Source: Giesbergeria sp. (GTDB lineage: Bacteria > Pseudomonadota > Gammaproteobacteria > Burkholderiales > Burkholderiaceae_C). Taken from it: a DNA stretch of 41,265 nucleotides. Of this stretch, positions 33,798 through 41,265 are shown piece after piece. The position numbers were made by a program, and so were the translations under genes. Under the pieces are notes generated by a model, which ran no database searches, was not told where the DNA came from, and saw only the letters and a list, made by a program, of their open reading frames with translations. Every line of letters starts with the position of its first letter. The first letter of the stretch is position 1. The stretch covers positions 1 through 41,265 of the forward strand of contig NZ_JAQUCA010000026.1 of the NCBI RefSeq assembly GCF_028686475.1. The letters are read 5' to 3'.

Positions 33798-35444
33798 ATG
33801 CACTTTACCCCAGCACCCTCCCAAGCGCGACAGGGCAGTTTGGCCCGCCGTTTGCTGTCCGCCTTCTTGCTGGTCTTGTTGCTGGGCCTGTTGGGCGCAC
33901 TAACCGGCCTGTGGTCACTTAGTCGCATCAACGATGCTACCACCGATATGGTGCGCCACAGCATGGCAACCGAACGGCTGGTGGCCGATGCCTACCGCGC
34001 CCAAGCCATCAACTCCGAGCGCTACAAAGCCGTCGCCCTCAGTTCTGAACCCGAAGTGGGCGAAATTTTGGGGGCCGATATTGCCCAAACCCAAGCCCGC
34101 TATGAAGCCCTGATAAAGCAGCTTGACCAGCAATTGCTTTTGCCCACCGAGCGCCAATTGCTGGCCCAAATCCAAGCCACGGCCAAAACTTTTGCCCTAG
34201 CGCGCACCGAACTGGTGGCCGCGCGTGACTCGGGCCTGACAGCACGCATCCACGAGGTTTATCAACAGCGCTTTCTGCCCACCAGCAGCGCACTACAAAG
34301 CGCACTGGCCGCTTTAACGCAATTGCAACGCCAAACCATCGACACGCGCGAACGCGAAATTGCCTTGTGGAGCGACCGCGCCCAACTCGCCCTCACCGGT
34401 TTTACCGCTTTGGCCTTGGTGCTGGGTGCTGTCCTGACGGGGTGGCTGGTACGCAGCATCACCCAGCCGATTGCCGCCGCCAGCGCCACCGCCGACCGGG
34501 TGGCAAACCTCGATTTGCACCAAGAAATCCAAGGCCATCCACGCGACGAAACCGGCCGACTGCTCACGTCCCTCTCGGTGATGCAAGAAGCCTTGCGCGT
34601 CTTGGTAGCGCAAGTACGGGCCTCGGCACAAAACATTCGCATGGCCACGGCAGAGATTGCCACCGGCAATGCCGACCTGTCAGCCCGAACCGAAAAAACC
34701 GCCTCGGGCCTACAAGAAACTGCCGCATCGCTGGAACAAATCACCCAGCGCGTGGCCCAATCGGCGGCCGCTGCACGCCGCGCTGAGAATCTCACCAACA
34801 CCGCCGCCACCATCGCCACAGAAGGTGGCAATGCCATGAGCCAAGTCCAAGGCACGATGGAAGACATCCAGCGCTCCTCGCACAAAATTGTCGACATCAT
34901 CAGCGTGATTGATGGCATTGCCTTTCAAACCAACATTTTGGCTCTGAATGCGGCGGTAGAGGCCGCACGCGCAGGCGAGCAAGGCCGGGGCTTTGCCGTT
35001 GTCGCCAGCGAAGTACGCATCCTGGCCACCCGTTCTGCCGAAGCCGCGCAACAAATCAAAACCCTGATTGAATCTTCCGTGGCCCAAGTGCATACCGGGG
35101 CCAGCTTGGTCAGCGATGCCAATGCCACCATGCGCCGCACCGTCAGCTCTATCTACGAAGCAGCCCAAGCCATGAGCGAAATCAGCGCGGCCACACTGGC
35201 ACAAAACGAAGGCATCAGCCAAATCAACAGCGCTATGGCCCATATCGACCAAATGACACAACAAAACTCGGCCTTGGTAGAAGAGTCGGCCGCCGCCTCC
35301 GAGAGTTTGGAGCACCAAGCACAAGAACTGGCCCAACTCATCAGCCGCTTTGTGCTGCCAGAGCACATGAACGACGACAACCCCACTTGGCTGCCCGCAG
35401 CACCCGCCTTCCCGTCCCGATTGGCCCTGTCACACACGGTTTAA
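33798..35444 (+). CDS. Methyl-accepting chemotaxis protein
   Basis: The 548-residue receptor has a membrane segment (about residues 17-40), a periplasmic four-helix-bundle-like domain (about 41-195), a second membrane segment (about 198-218), a HAMP domain, and a long cytoplasmic coiled coil. The highly conserved hairpin tip [20 protein letters not shown] followed by [12 protein letters not shown] is intact, so it should couple to CheW/CheA. There is no obvious C-terminal CheR/CheB pentapeptide. It is a stand-alone gene after the uvrA terminator, with no che genes nearby. The ligand is unknown. Confidence 0.94.
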   Translation: MHFTPAPSQARQGSLARRLLSAFLLVLLLGLLGALTGLWSLSRINDATTDMVRHSMATERLVADAYRAQAINSERYKAVALSSEPEVGEILGADIAQTQARYEALIKQLDQQLLLPTERQLLAQIQATAKTFALARTELVAARDSGLTARIHEVYQQRFLPTSSALQSALAALTQLQRQTIDTREREIALWSDRAQLALTGFTALALVLGAVLTGWLVRSITQPIAAASATADRVANLDLHQEIQGHPRDETGRLLTSLSVMQEALRVLVAQVRASAQNIRMATAEIATGNADLSARTEKTASGLQETAASLEQITQRVAQSAAAARRAENLTNTAATIATEGGNAMSQVQGTMEDIQRSSHKIVDIISVIDGIAFQTNILALNAAVEAARAGEQGRGFAVVASEVRILATRSAEAAQQIKTLIESSVAQVHTGASLVSDANATMRRTVSSIYEAAQAMSEISAATLAQNEGISQINSAMAHIDQMTQQNSALVEESAAASESLEHQAQELAQLISRFVLPEHMNDDNPTWLPAAPAFPSRLALSHTV

Positions 35445-35481
35445 GCTGCGGGGCAGCGTCGGCTATCAGGGGCAGGCACAA

Positions 35482-35497
35482 TTGACGTAAACGTAAA
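35482..35497. promoter_or_regulatory. LiuR-like operator upstream of the MerR regulator
   Basis: TTGACGT-AA-ACGTAAA at 35482-35497 is an imperfect palindrome of the type bound by LiuR regulators of branched-chain amino acid degradation. It overlaps a plausible -35 (TTGACG), with CATGAT at 35505-35510 as -10 after 17 bp, suggesting autoregulation. Confidence 0.65.
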
Positions 35498-35536
35498 GGC
35501 CATTCATGATGGCTGGGTCTCAAGTTTACAAACAAC

Positions 35537-35938
35537 ATGCCGCCCATCACCTACACCATCAGCGACCTTGCCAAAGAGTTTGACCTCACCACCCGCGCCA
35601 TGCGGTTTTATGAGGACATGGGCCTGCTGCAGCCCGAACGCACGGGCCCCGGCGGACGCAACCGCATCTACAGCGCCCGCGACCGCGCCCGGCTCAAACT
35701 GACGTTGCGTGCCAAGCGCCTCGGCTTGTCCTTGTCCGATGCCAAAGAAATTATCGACCTCTATGACAGCCCACGCGATACTGGGGTGCAGTTGCGCAAA
35801 TTTCTGAGCGTGCTGGCCCAACACCGCCGCCAACTGGAAGAGCAAATGGCCGACCTGCAGGCCAACCTCGACGAAATCAAAGAACACGAAAAAGAAGCCC
35901 GCACCCTGCTGGCCAAGGTCGATAAAAATCAGCCATAA
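35537..35938 (+). CDS. liuR: MerR-family regulator, LiuR type
   Basis: The 133-residue protein has an N-terminal winged helix-turn-helix (TISDLAKEFDLTTRAMRFYE, then GLLQPERTGPGGRNRIYS) and a C-terminal coiled coil for dimerisation (residues about 85-128). There is no metal-binding cysteine cluster. This fits LiuR, the regulator of leucine/isovalerate and related acyl-CoA degradation, which typically represses until acyl-CoA intermediates accumulate. Context supports this: isovaleryl-CoA dehydrogenase lies two genes downstream, and matching operators flank the gene. No strong ribosome site precedes ATG 35537. Confidence 0.82.
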   Translation: MPPITYTISDLAKEFDLTTRAMRFYEDMGLLQPERTGPGGRNRIYSARDRARLKLTLRAKRLGLSLSDAKEIIDLYDSPRDTGVQLRKFLSVLAQHRRQLEEQMADLQANLDEIKEHEKEARTLLAKVDKNQP

Positions 35939-35960
35939 TTGACGTTTACGTAAACGTCAC
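35939..35960. promoter_or_regulatory. Doubled LiuR-like operator before the thioesterase-liuA operon
   Basis: GACGTTTACGTAAACGTC at 35941-35958 is a perfect 18-bp palindrome. It contains two overlapping 16-bp sites of the same design as the upstream operator, TTGACGTTTACGTAAA (35939-35954) and TTTACGTAAACGTCAC (35945-35960), offset by 6 bp. CATAAT at 35934-35939 could be a -10 element that the bound regulator would cover. Confidence 0.7.
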
Positions 35961-35972
35961 TCAGGAGCTGGT

Positions 35973-36434
35973 ATGGCAGAGGCTGTTTTTGAACCACGTA
36001 ATCCCCAATACCTGCAACGGGTGCAGGACAGTTTTGTGCGCCAACAAGCCATGCACACCTTGGGGGCACAACTAGAACACGTGGCTCCTGGTTCTGTCGA
36101 TATTGGCCTCGATTGGGCTGCCGCCCTGACGCAACAGCACGGCTTTTTGCACGCCGGCATGGTCTCCACCGCTTTGGATTCAGCCTGTGGCTACGCCGCC
36201 TTCACCCTGATGGCCGCCGAAGCCGAAGTACTGACCATCGAATTCAAAATCAACCTGTTGGCCCCCGCACTGGGCAAACGTTTTCGCATGAAAGGCCGAG
36301 TGCTCAAGCCCGGACGCACCATCACCGTCGCCGAAGGCCGCGCCTATGCTTTGGCCGATGAGCAAGAAAAACTGATCGCCACCATGCACTGCACCTTGAT
36401 GGCCGTCACCGGCCGCCCCGACATACGCCCGTAA
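35973..36434 (+). CDS. PaaI-family hot-dog thioesterase
   Basis: The 153-residue protein is a single hot-dog domain with the PaaI/4HBT-type motif [20 protein letters not shown] at about residues 51-70 and a later strand [15 protein letters not shown]. Such enzymes release CoA from acyl- or arylacyl-CoA. Sitting first in the operon behind the doubled LiuR-like operator, it may relieve CoA sequestration during branched-chain acid breakdown. The specific substrate cannot be inferred. A CAGGAG ribosome site precedes ATG 35973. Confidence 0.85.
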   Translation: MAEAVFEPRNPQYLQRVQDSFVRQQAMHTLGAQLEHVAPGSVDIGLDWAAALTQQHGFLHAGMVSTALDSACGYAAFTLMAAEAEVLTIEFKINLLAPALGKRFRMKGRVLKPGRTITVAEGRAYALADEQEKLIATMHCTLMAVTGRPDIRP

Positions 36435-36483
36435 ACCGCTTCCTCTTTTCAGCTTTTTTTACAACACACTAGGAGACATTTCC

Positions 36484-37674
36484 ATGAGCCTGCCCATCAA
36501 CCTGCCCGGCCTCAATTTCCAATTGGGCGAAGACATCAATGCCCTGCGCGATGCCGTGCGCGACTTTGCCCAAGCCGAAATCGCCCCCCGCGCTGCCGAA
36601 ATCGACCACAGCGACCAATTCCCAATGGACTTGTGGCGCAAAATGGGCGACTTGGGCGTGCTGGGCATCACCGTGTCCGAAGAATACGGCGGCGCAGACA
36701 TGGGCTACTTAGCCCACATGGTGGCGATGGAAGAGATCTCGCGCGCCAGCGCCTCGGTCGGCCTAAGCTACGGCGCACACTCCAACCTGTGCGTGAACCA
36801 AATCAACCGCAACGGCAATGCGGCACAACGGCAAAAATACCTACCCAAGCTCATCAGCGGTGAGCATGTAGGCGCACTGGCCATGAGTGAGCCGGGCGCT
36901 GGTTCCGACGTTATCAGCATGAAGCTCAAAGCCGAAGACAAAGGCGGCTACTACCTGCTCAACGGCAACAAAATGTGGATTACCAACGGCCCCGATGCCG
37001 ATACCTTGGTGGTCTATGCCAAAACCGAACCCGAACTGGGCGCACGCGGTGTCACCGCCTTCCTGATTGAAAAAGGCATGAAGGGCTTTTCTATCGCGCA
37101 AAAACTGGACAAACTGGGTATGCGCGGCAGCCACACCGGCGAGCTGGTGTTTAACAACGTCGAAGTGCCCGCTGAAAATATTCTGGGCAACGTCAATGGT
37201 GGGGCCAAAGTGCTGATGAGTGGCCTCGACTACGAACGCGCCGTGCTTACCGGCGGCCCTTTGGGCATCATGCAAGCCGTGATGGACAACGTGGTGCCCT
37301 ACATCCACGACCGCAAACAGTTTGGTCAAAGCATTGGCGAGTTCCAACTCATCCAAGGCAAAGTGGCCGATATGTACACCGTGCTGCAAGCCGGACGCTC
37401 GTTTGCTTATACCGTGGCCAAAAACCTCGATATGCTGGGCACCGACCATGTCCGTCAAGTGCGTAAGGATTGTGCCAGCGTGATTTTGTGGTGTGCCGAA
37501 CAAGCCACGAAAATGGCGGGCGATGGCATCCAAATTTTTGGTGGCAATGGCTACATCAACGAATATCCTCTGGGCCGCCTGTGGCGCGATGCCAAACTCT
37601 ATGAGATTGGCGCAGGCACGAGCGAAATCCGCCGCATGTTGATTGGCCGTGAGCTGTTTGCCGAAACCTGTTAA
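36484..37674 (+). CDS. liuA: Isovaleryl-CoA dehydrogenase
   Basis: The 396-residue flavoenzyme oxidises isovaleryl-CoA to 3-methylcrotonyl-CoA in leucine degradation. Acyl-CoA dehydrogenase landmarks are [23 protein letters not shown], and the C-terminal [20 protein letters not shown]. The diagnostic feature is Glu251 in [15 protein letters not shown], the helix-G catalytic glutamate specific to isovaleryl-CoA dehydrogenases. The C-terminal position used by other family members is instead [14 protein letters not shown] lies before the ATG. The gene belongs to the LiuR-type operon. Confidence 0.94.
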   Translation: MSLPINLPGLNFQLGEDINALRDAVRDFAQAEIAPRAAEIDHSDQFPMDLWRKMGDLGVLGITVSEEYGGADMGYLAHMVAMEEISRASASVGLSYGAHSNLCVNQINRNGNAAQRQKYLPKLISGEHVGALAMSEPGAGSDVISMKLKAEDKGGYYLLNGNKMWITNGPDADTLVVYAKTEPELGARGVTAFLIEKGMKGFSIAQKLDKLGMRGSHTGELVFNNVEVPAENILGNVNGGAKVLMSGLDYERAVLTGGPLGIMQAVMDNVVPYIHDRKQFGQSIGEFQLIQGKVADMYTVLQAGRSFAYTVAKNLDMLGTDHVRQVRKDCASVILWCAEQATKMAGDGIQIFGGNGYINEYPLGRLWRDAKLYEIGAGTSEIRRMLIGRELFAETC

Positions 37675-37706
37675 TTTTTTACCCCCTCTGTATAGGAGCT
37701 TCCGCA

Positions 37707-38366
37707 ATGCACCACCCCTCCATTAGCCAACTGTTCGACAACAACCGTATCTGGGCAGCGCAGATGGAGCGAGACCGCCCCGGCTTCTTCACCAACCTCA
37801 TGGCGCAGCAAAAACCGCGCTATATGTGGATTGGTTGCTCGGACAGCCGTGTGCCAGCCAACCAAATCACCGGGCTAGAACCGGGCGAAGTGTTTGTGCA
37901 TCGCAACGTCGCCAACGTGGTAGTGCCTACCGACCTCAATTGCCTGTCCACCGTGCAATATGCGGTCGATCAACTCAAAGTAGAGCATTTGATGGTGGTG
38001 GGCCACTACGGCTGCGGCGGCGTACTGGCAGCGCTAGAAGACACCCGCGTCGGCTTGGCCGACAACTGGATTCGCCACGTCAAAGACGTGCGCGACCGCC
38101 ACCGTGACTTGTTGGCCCGCATGGCCCCCGAGTCCCGCCACGATGCTTTGTGCGAACTCAACGCGATTGAACAGGTAGTCAACATCGCCCAAACCACGGT
38201 ACTGCAAGACGCTTGGGCGCGCGGCCAGCAAGTCACATTGCATGGCTGGTGCTATGGCCTGAAAGATGGCCTGATTAACAACCTACACATGTCCGTTAGC
38301 AGCAACGAAGGCTTTGAGAGCCTCTACCGTGCTGCCATAGCAGGTGTAGCCGAAGGCCGCTGCTAA
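37707..38366 (+). CDS. can: Beta-class carbonic anhydrase
   Basis: The 219-residue protein interconverts CO2 and bicarbonate. Zinc ligands Cys44, His100 and Cys103 are present, in CSDSRVPA and VVGHYGCGGV. The catalytic pair Asp46/Arg48 is intact. The sequence closely follows bacterial Can. It lies 32 bp after liuA with an AGGAG site, inside the acyl-CoA operon. A plausible role is bicarbonate supply for biotin-dependent methylcrotonyl-CoA carboxylase, the step after LiuA. That carboxylase is not in this window. Confidence 0.94.
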   Translation: MHHPSISQLFDNNRIWAAQMERDRPGFFTNLMAQQKPRYMWIGCSDSRVPANQITGLEPGEVFVHRNVANVVVPTDLNCLSTVQYAVDQLKVEHLMVVGHYGCGGVLAALEDTRVGLADNWIRHVKDVRDRHRDLLARMAPESRHDALCELNAIEQVVNIAQTTVLQDAWARGQQVTLHGWCYGLKDGLINNLHMSVSSNEGFESLYRAAIAGVAEGRC

Positions 38367-38410
38367 ACGCACCCAAAAATACAAAAAACTAATCCACAGG
38401 AGACAACACT

Positions 38411-39607
38411 ATGACATCCCCAGCCACTACTGATTCCATCGTTATCTTGGGCGCAGCCCGCACCCCTATGGGGGCTTTTCAGGGCGATTTTTCTGGCATC
38501 GCTGCCCATGACTTGGGTGGTGTTGCCATCGCCGCAGCGGTAGCCCGTGCTGGGGTGGCCCCTTCTGCCGTGGGTGAAGTGCTGTTTGGCAACTGCCTGA
38601 TGGCAGGCCAAGGCCAAGCCCCGGCACGCCAAGCGGCTTTTAAGGCTGGATTGCCCAAAGAGGCTGGCGCAGTCACGCTGTCCAAAATGTGCGGCTCGGG
38701 CATGAAAGCCGCCATGTTTGCCCACGATATGTTGTTGGCAGGTACGCACGATGTGATGGTGGCGGGTGGCATGGAAAGTATGACCAACGCCCCCTACCTG
38801 CTGCAAAAAGGCCGGGGCGGTTATCGCATCGGCCACGACCGCATTTTTGACCACATGATGCTCGATGGCCTCGAAGATGCCTACCAACCGGGCCGCTCGA
38901 TGGGCACGTTTGGCGAAGACTGTGCTGCCAAATACAACTTCAGCAAAGAGCAACAAGATGCCTTTGCCACCGCCAGCGTGCAACGCGCCCAAGCGGCCAT
39001 CACCTCGGGTGCTTTTGCTGCCGAGATTGCCCCCGTCACCTTGCAAACACGCGCCGGAGAAGTAGTGGTGTCGATGGACGAAGGCCCAGGCAAAATCAAG
39101 CTCGACAAAATTCCTAAGCTCAAGCCTGCCTTCAAAAAAGACGGCACGATTACGGCAGCCTCCAGCTCCAGCATCAACGATGGTGCGGCCGCGTTGGTCT
39201 TGGCCCGCGCCTCCACCGCACAGCAATTGGAGGCCAAGCCACTGGCACGCATCGTCGCCCATGCCACGCACGCCCAAGAGCCAGAATGGTTTGCCACTGC
39301 ACCGCTCGGGGCCACACAAAAAGTGTTGGCCAAAGCTGGTTGGGCTGTGCAAGACGTGGACTTGTGGGAAATCAACGAAGCCTTCGCCGTAGTGCCGATG
39401 GCCCTCATGCACGACCTGAACCTGCCACACGATAAAGTCAACGTCAACGGCGGCGCTTGCGCCCTCGGCCACCCGATTGGGGCCAGCGGTGCGCGCATCA
39501 TGGTCACTTTAATCTATGCACTGCAAGCCCGTGGCCTGAAAAAGGGCGTTGCCACCTTGTGCATTGGTGGCGGCGAAGCCACTGCCGTTGCCATTGAGTT
39601 GCTGTAA
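38411..39607 (+). CDS. Acetyl-CoA acetyltransferase (thiolase)
   Basis: The 398-residue thiolase carries all catalytic residues: nucleophile Cys94 in LSKMCGSGMKA, His354 in CALGHPIGASGAR, and Cys384 in LCIGGGEATA. NEAFA is also present. The length and style match biosynthetic/degradative acetoacetyl-CoA thiolases (AtoB/PhaA type). In the leucine pathway it would cleave acetoacetyl-CoA to two acetyl-CoA. CAGGAG precedes the ATG. It continues the operon 44 bp after the carbonic anhydrase gene. Confidence 0.93.
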   Translation: MTSPATTDSIVILGAARTPMGAFQGDFSGIAAHDLGGVAIAAAVARAGVAPSAVGEVLFGNCLMAGQGQAPARQAAFKAGLPKEAGAVTLSKMCGSGMKAAMFAHDMLLAGTHDVMVAGGMESMTNAPYLLQKGRGGYRIGHDRIFDHMMLDGLEDAYQPGRSMGTFGEDCAAKYNFSKEQQDAFATASVQRAQAAITSGAFAAEIAPVTLQTRAGEVVVSMDEGPGKIKLDKIPKLKPAFKKDGTITAASSSSINDGAAALVLARASTAQQLEAKPLARIVAHATHAQEPEWFATAPLGATQKVLAKAGWAVQDVDLWEINEAFAVVPMALMHDLNLPHDKVNVNGGACALGHPIGASGARIMVTLIYALQARGLKKGVATLCIGGGEATAVAIELL

Positions 39608-39629
39608 GTTTGAGGCTCAGGAGACCCCC

Positions 39630-40760
39630 ATGCTGCTGACCCAAGATCAGGAAATGATCCGCGATGCCGTGCGCGATTTTTCCCAACGTGAACTCTGGCC
39701 CCACGCTGCCCGCTGGGACAAAGAACACCACTTCCCCAAAGAAGTACACCAAGGGCTGGCGGCACTCGGAGCCTACGGCATCTGCGTGCCCGAAGAGCTC
39801 GGTGGGGCCAATCTCGACTATGTCACGCTGGCACTGGTGCTGGAGGAAATTGCCGCTGGCGATGGTGGCACCAGCACCGCCATCAGCGTCACCAACTGCC
39901 CCGTCAATGCCATCTTGCTGCGTTATGGCAACAGCCAACAGCAACGCCAGTGGCTCACACCCTTGGCCCGTGGCGAGATGCTAGGCGCGTTTTGCCTGAC
40001 CGAGCCACATGTTGGCTCTGATGCCTCGGCCTTACGCACCACGGCCACCCGCGAGGGGGACGAATATGTCATCAACGGTGTCAAACAATTCATTACCAGC
40101 GGTCAAAACGGCCAAGTGGCTATCGTGATTGCCGTCACCGACAAGGGGGCTGGTAAAAAAGGCATGAGCGCCTTCATCGTACCCACCAACACCCCCGGCT
40201 ATGTGGTGGCACGCCTAGAAGACAAACTCGGCCAGCACAGCAGCGACACCGCACAAATCAATTTTGACCAGTGCCGTATCCCGGCAGAAAATTTGATTGG
40301 TGCGGAAGGCGAAGGTTACAAAATTGCGCTGTCTGCTTTGGAAGGCGGACGCATCGGCATTGCTGCCCAAAGCGTAGGCATGGCGCGCAGCGCCTTTGAG
40401 TTGGCAGTGCAGTATGCCAAGCAGCGTGAGAGCTTTGGCAGGGCCATTTTTAACCACCAAGCCGTTGGTTTCCGCTTGGCCGATTGCGCCACCCAGCTAG
40501 AAGCTGCACGCCAGCTCATTTGGCACGCTGCCAGCTTGCGCGATGCCGGTCGTCCTTGCCTGAAAGAGGCCGCTATGGCCAAACTCTTTGCCAGTGAGAT
40601 GGCTGAACGGGTATGCAGTGCCGCCATCCAAACCCTCGGCGGCTATGGTGTGGTGAACGATTTTCCGGTCGAACGCATCTACCGTGATGTGCGCGTCTGC
40701 CAAATCTACGAAGGCACCAGCGACGTGCAAAAAATTATCATCCAACGGGCGTTGGCCTAA
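39630..40760 (+). CDS. Acyl-CoA dehydrogenase, short/branched-chain type
   Basis: The 376-residue flavoenzyme shows GAFCLTEPHVGSDASALRT, GVKQFITSGQNGQVA and IQTLGGYGVVNDFPVERIYRD. The catalytic Glu361 lies in the C-terminal QIYEGTSDVQK, the usual position for short- and medium-chain enzymes and unlike the liuA product. Candidate substrates include butyryl-, isobutyryl- or 2-methylbutyryl-CoA, which I cannot distinguish. ATG 39630 follows CAGGAG and is 22 bp after the thiolase stop. A longer upstream in-frame start would overlap the thiolase. It is the last gene before the operon terminator. Confidence 0.92.
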   Translation: MLLTQDQEMIRDAVRDFSQRELWPHAARWDKEHHFPKEVHQGLAALGAYGICVPEELGGANLDYVTLALVLEEIAAGDGGTSTAISVTNCPVNAILLRYGNSQQQRQWLTPLARGEMLGAFCLTEPHVGSDASALRTTATREGDEYVINGVKQFITSGQNGQVAIVIAVTDKGAGKKGMSAFIVPTNTPGYVVARLEDKLGQHSSDTAQINFDQCRIPAENLIGAEGEGYKIALSALEGGRIGIAAQSVGMARSAFELAVQYAKQRESFGRAIFNHQAVGFRLADCATQLEAARQLIWHAASLRDAGRPCLKEAAMAKLFASEMAERVCSAAIQTLGGYGVVNDFPVERIYRDVRVCQIYEGTSDVQKIIIQRALA

Positions 40761-40786
40761 TCTAGCGTTTCCAACGCTTTGCTCCC

Positions 40787-40809
40787 AGCCCGCGCATAGC
40801 GGGCTTTTT
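40787..40809 (+). terminator. Rho-independent terminator of the acyl-CoA operon
   Basis: AGCCCGC (40787-40793), loop GCATA, GCGGGCT (40799-40805), then a T-run. It lies 26 bp after the last stop codon. Confidence 0.88.
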
Positions 40810-40846
40810 CTTTGCCTGTGCGACAGCACAGCAAAACTAAAAACAC

Positions 40847-40885
40847 AAAAAGCGAAACCCCTCTAACCTTGGAAGGCTAGAGGGG
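40847..40885 (-). terminator. Rho-independent terminator of the rRNA operon
   Basis: A 13-bp stem with one mismatch (40858-40870 with 40873-40885, arms CCCCTCTAACCTT and AAGGCTAGAGGGG) is followed on the minus strand by TTTCGCTTTTTG. It lies just downstream of 5S rRNA. Confidence 0.85.
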
Positions 40886-40902
40886 TGAGCTTAGTGTATG
40901 TA

Positions 40903-41016
40903 GCCTGACGATGACCTACTTTCACACGGGAACCCGCACTATCATCGGCGCAAAGTCGTTTCACTGTCCTGTTCGGGATGGGAAGGAGTGGTACCAACTT
41001 GCTATGGTCATCAGGC
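40903..41016 (-). rRNA. rrf: 5S ribosomal RNA
   Basis: The minus strand reads as a complete 114-nt 5S rRNA. It begins GCCTGATGACCATAGCAAG, has the conserved CCCATCCCGAACAG loop, and ends with a tail pairing with the start (CATCGTCAGGC). A 134-bp spacer (41017-41150) with no tRNA separates it from 23S. Ends are estimated from stem closure. Confidence 0.95.
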
Positions 41017-41150
41017 TTAAACTGTGATTGCTGCAGTACTTTTGCACTGCAACAACAAATTCATAGAGTCTTATCAGCTTATCTTTTTGATTGCGCTTTT
41101 ATTTTGGCATAACAGACCTTGATGTGTTTTTGAGGCATCATCAAAGTTAT

Positions 41151-41265
41151 AGGGTCAAGCCGCACGAGCAATTAGTATTGGTTAGCTCAACGCATTACTG
41201 CGCTTGCACACCCAACCTATCAACGTCCTGGTCTTGAACGACTCTTTAGGGGGCTCAAGGCCCCG
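41151..41265 (-). rRNA. rrl: 23S ribosomal RNA, 3' end only
   Basis: The minus strand matches the 3' terminus of bacterial 23S rRNA: AAGCGCAGTAATGCGTTGAG, then CTAACCAATACTAATTG and CGTGCGGCTTGACCCT. The gene runs off the right edge, and the 3' boundary near 41151 is approximate. Confidence 0.93.

Noticed and set aside
36841-37707. A 288-codon minus-strand frame opposite liuA
   Set aside because: It is antisense to a full isovaleryl-CoA dehydrogenase; its residues mirror codon bias only.
38363-39472. A 369-codon minus-strand frame opposite the thiolase gene
   Set aside because: It is a shadow of a thiolase with all catalytic residues, and its composition is atypical for a real protein.
1-41265. 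CRISPR array or prophage
   Set aside because: No regularly spaced repeats and no phage structural, lysis or integrase genes were seen.

Overview
The window looks like a chromosomal segment of a betaproteobacterium of the order Burkholderiales, probably Comamonadaceae or a near relative. This rests on gene content and protein style (a LiuR-type leucine-degradation cluster, DUF294/exonuclease beside actP-yjcH, a double-length UvrA, rodA-tldD, spoT next to greB). I cannot name the genus. Genes are tightly packed, with many 4-bp start/stop overlaps and interlocked convergent stop codons.

Layout. (1) 1-1.8 kb is a small accessory patch: the N-terminal fragment of an IS607-type serine recombinase running off the left edge, a HicB-like antitoxin with no visible HicA and only a TTG start, a decayed gene of an HNH-nuclease-associated family, and the XRE-type regulator that overlaps it. 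(2) 1.8-8.3 kb is core housekeeping: an unknown coiled-coil protein, tldD, rodA, tRNA-Arg(ACG) with a clear promoter and terminator, greB, and convergent spoT/rel. (3) 8.5-13.0 kb is a three-gene signalling operon: a PhnD-like substrate-binding lipoprotein, a membrane hybrid histidine kinase and an HD-GYP response regulator. It suggests that an external ligand controls c-di-GMP breakdown. (4) 13.0-21.8 kb is transport and redox: a BrkB/YihY membrane protein and an MFS transporter on the minus strand, then divergently an RND adaptor, an RND pump, an AhpD-like CxxC protein, a Tat-exported sulfide:quinone-reductase-like flavoprotein and a small membrane protein. (5) 21.8-27.7 kb holds a cNMP/CBS/DUF294 protein plus DnaQ-like exonuclease, facing an exported protein of unknown role and the yjcH-actP acetate-uptake pair. 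(6) 27.9-35.4 kb holds a 1922-residue tandem UvrA with four ATPase sites and a REP-like palindrome inserted in frame, then a chemoreceptor. (7) 35.5-40.8 kb is a branched-chain acyl-CoA operon: LiuR-type MerR regulator, hot-dog thioesterase, isovaleryl-CoA dehydrogenase, beta-carbonic anhydrase, thiolase and a second acyl-CoA dehydrogenase. LiuR-like operators lie before the regulator and before the thioesterase. (8) The right end holds the 3' end of an rRNA operon on the minus strand (5S complete, 23S partial).

Most interesting points: the REP-like hairpin read through inside uvrA, the SBP-kinase-HD-GYP operon, the RND/AhpD/SQR-like cluster, the doubled LiuR operator, and the decaying left-edge patch. 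No CRISPR array, prophage or complete insertion sequence was seen. All family assignments come from reading motifs by eye, without any database search.
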